Assembly: GCF_938030815.1 (NCBI RefSeq)
Contig: NZ_CALHII010000139.1
Coordinates: forward strand, 1 to 6,231
Length of the DNA stretch: 6,231 nucleotides
Direction of reading: 5' to 3'
DNA from: an uncultured Campylobacter sp.
GTDB lineage: Bacteria; Campylobacterota; Campylobacteria; Campylobacterales; Campylobacteraceae
Both the position numbers and the translations under genes were made by a program. This document shows positions 5,838-6,231 of the stretch, one piece after another (the stretch's first letter is position 1; every line of letters begins with the position of its first letter). Below the pieces are notes generated by a model that saw only the letters and a program-made list of their open reading frames with translations, did not search any database and had not been told where the DNA came from.

Positions 5838-6231
5838 TCATTGACTTTGCTCTGCATCTTTCACTTCTTTTAAATAGAAATATATTTTGTAAATAAATTC
5901 GAATGTAGACATTAATATTACGGAACCAGAAAGAGAAAAACCAGATTGAAAGAAAATAATATATCCAAAAATTGAAAATCTACTTTGAAATTCCGGCATA
6001 AAATGGCTTGTTCTTATGCTTATACCGCTGCTTGCAAAATATCCGGTATAATAAACCTCAAACATAAAAATACCTAGACCGAACATAAACGGAAGTAACA
6101 AAAACGGAAAATCGTTTTCACACTTCTTTTTTGAAACCAAGATAAAATCATTATCATATCTACAAAAGTAAATATAATAAACCAATGAATATAAGCTAGA
6201 AACCACAAAAATAATAATCCCGTATATCCAC
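5838..6231 (-). CDS. Membrane protein, N-terminus outside the window, function unknown
   Basis: The frame stays open to the right edge, so at least 131 residues are present and the true start lies beyond 6231. A GTG at 6206 looks like a start but falls in the middle of a hydrophobic helix: the residues before it read WIYGIIIF and continue VVSSLYSLVYYIYF. Three membrane regions are visible: that first helix, a second around FPFLLLPFMFGLGIFMF, and a long aromatic-rich third stretch from FSIFGYIIFF to IYKIYFYL, perhaps one helix or a tight pair. The protein ends in a charged tail, KEVKDAEQSQ. Very low G/C content. No catalytic or family motif is recognised. It precedes the 5146-5796 gene in the same direction. 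Confidence 0.75.
   Translation of the reverse strand, partial: WIYGIIIFVVSSLYSLVYYIYFCRYDNDFILVSKKKCENDFPFLLLPFMFGLGIFMFEVYYTGYFASSGISIRTSHFMPEFQSRFSIFGYIIFFQSGFSLSGSVILMSTFEFIYKIYFYLKEVKDAEQSQ

Overview
The window looks like a chromosomal segment of a moderately GC-rich Campylobacter, of the C. gracilis, C. showae or C. rectus kind. I infer this from intergenic DNA built of AAATTTTAAA-type blocks between GC-rich words, a quinol-dependent nitric oxide reductase of the type common in non-jejuni Campylobacter, and strong AAGGAG ribosome sites. The species cannot be fixed by reading alone.

Layout: positions 1-105 hold the tail of a plus-strand gene that starts before the window. A 402-base gap follows (106-507), with a threefold 24-base tandem repeat. 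All remaining genes are on the minus strand. In transcription order, from right to left, they are: a membrane protein running off the right edge (5838-6231); a second small membrane protein (5146-5796); the nitric oxide reductase norZ (2764-5001); yqeY, a GatB/YqeY-domain protein (2045-2488); a lipoprotein (1196-1813); and a two-helix membrane protein (508-1143).

The clearest gene is norZ. It has every expected haem and FeB ligand and should reduce NO to N2O at the inner membrane with electrons from menaquinol. It appears to be a single-gene unit. Upstream is a CRP/FNR-type palindrome centred exactly at -41.5 from the start predicted by a TAAAAT -10 box, and a second palindrome covers that start and the Shine-Dalgarno site. 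Downstream are two hairpin-plus-U-tract terminators in tandem. This suggests a separately regulated NO-detoxification or denitrification gene.

Right of about 5040 the base composition falls sharply: a sampled 60-base line in the right-hand genes has 14 G/C, against 38 in one norZ line. The two membrane proteins there have no function I recognise and may be recently acquired or lineage-specific. Three start sites were reassigned from what the longest reading frame suggests: norZ starts at ATG 5001, the 5146 gene at ATG 5796, and the rightmost gene has its start outside the window. I found no RNA genes, CRISPR, insertion sequences or clear novel multi-gene system.
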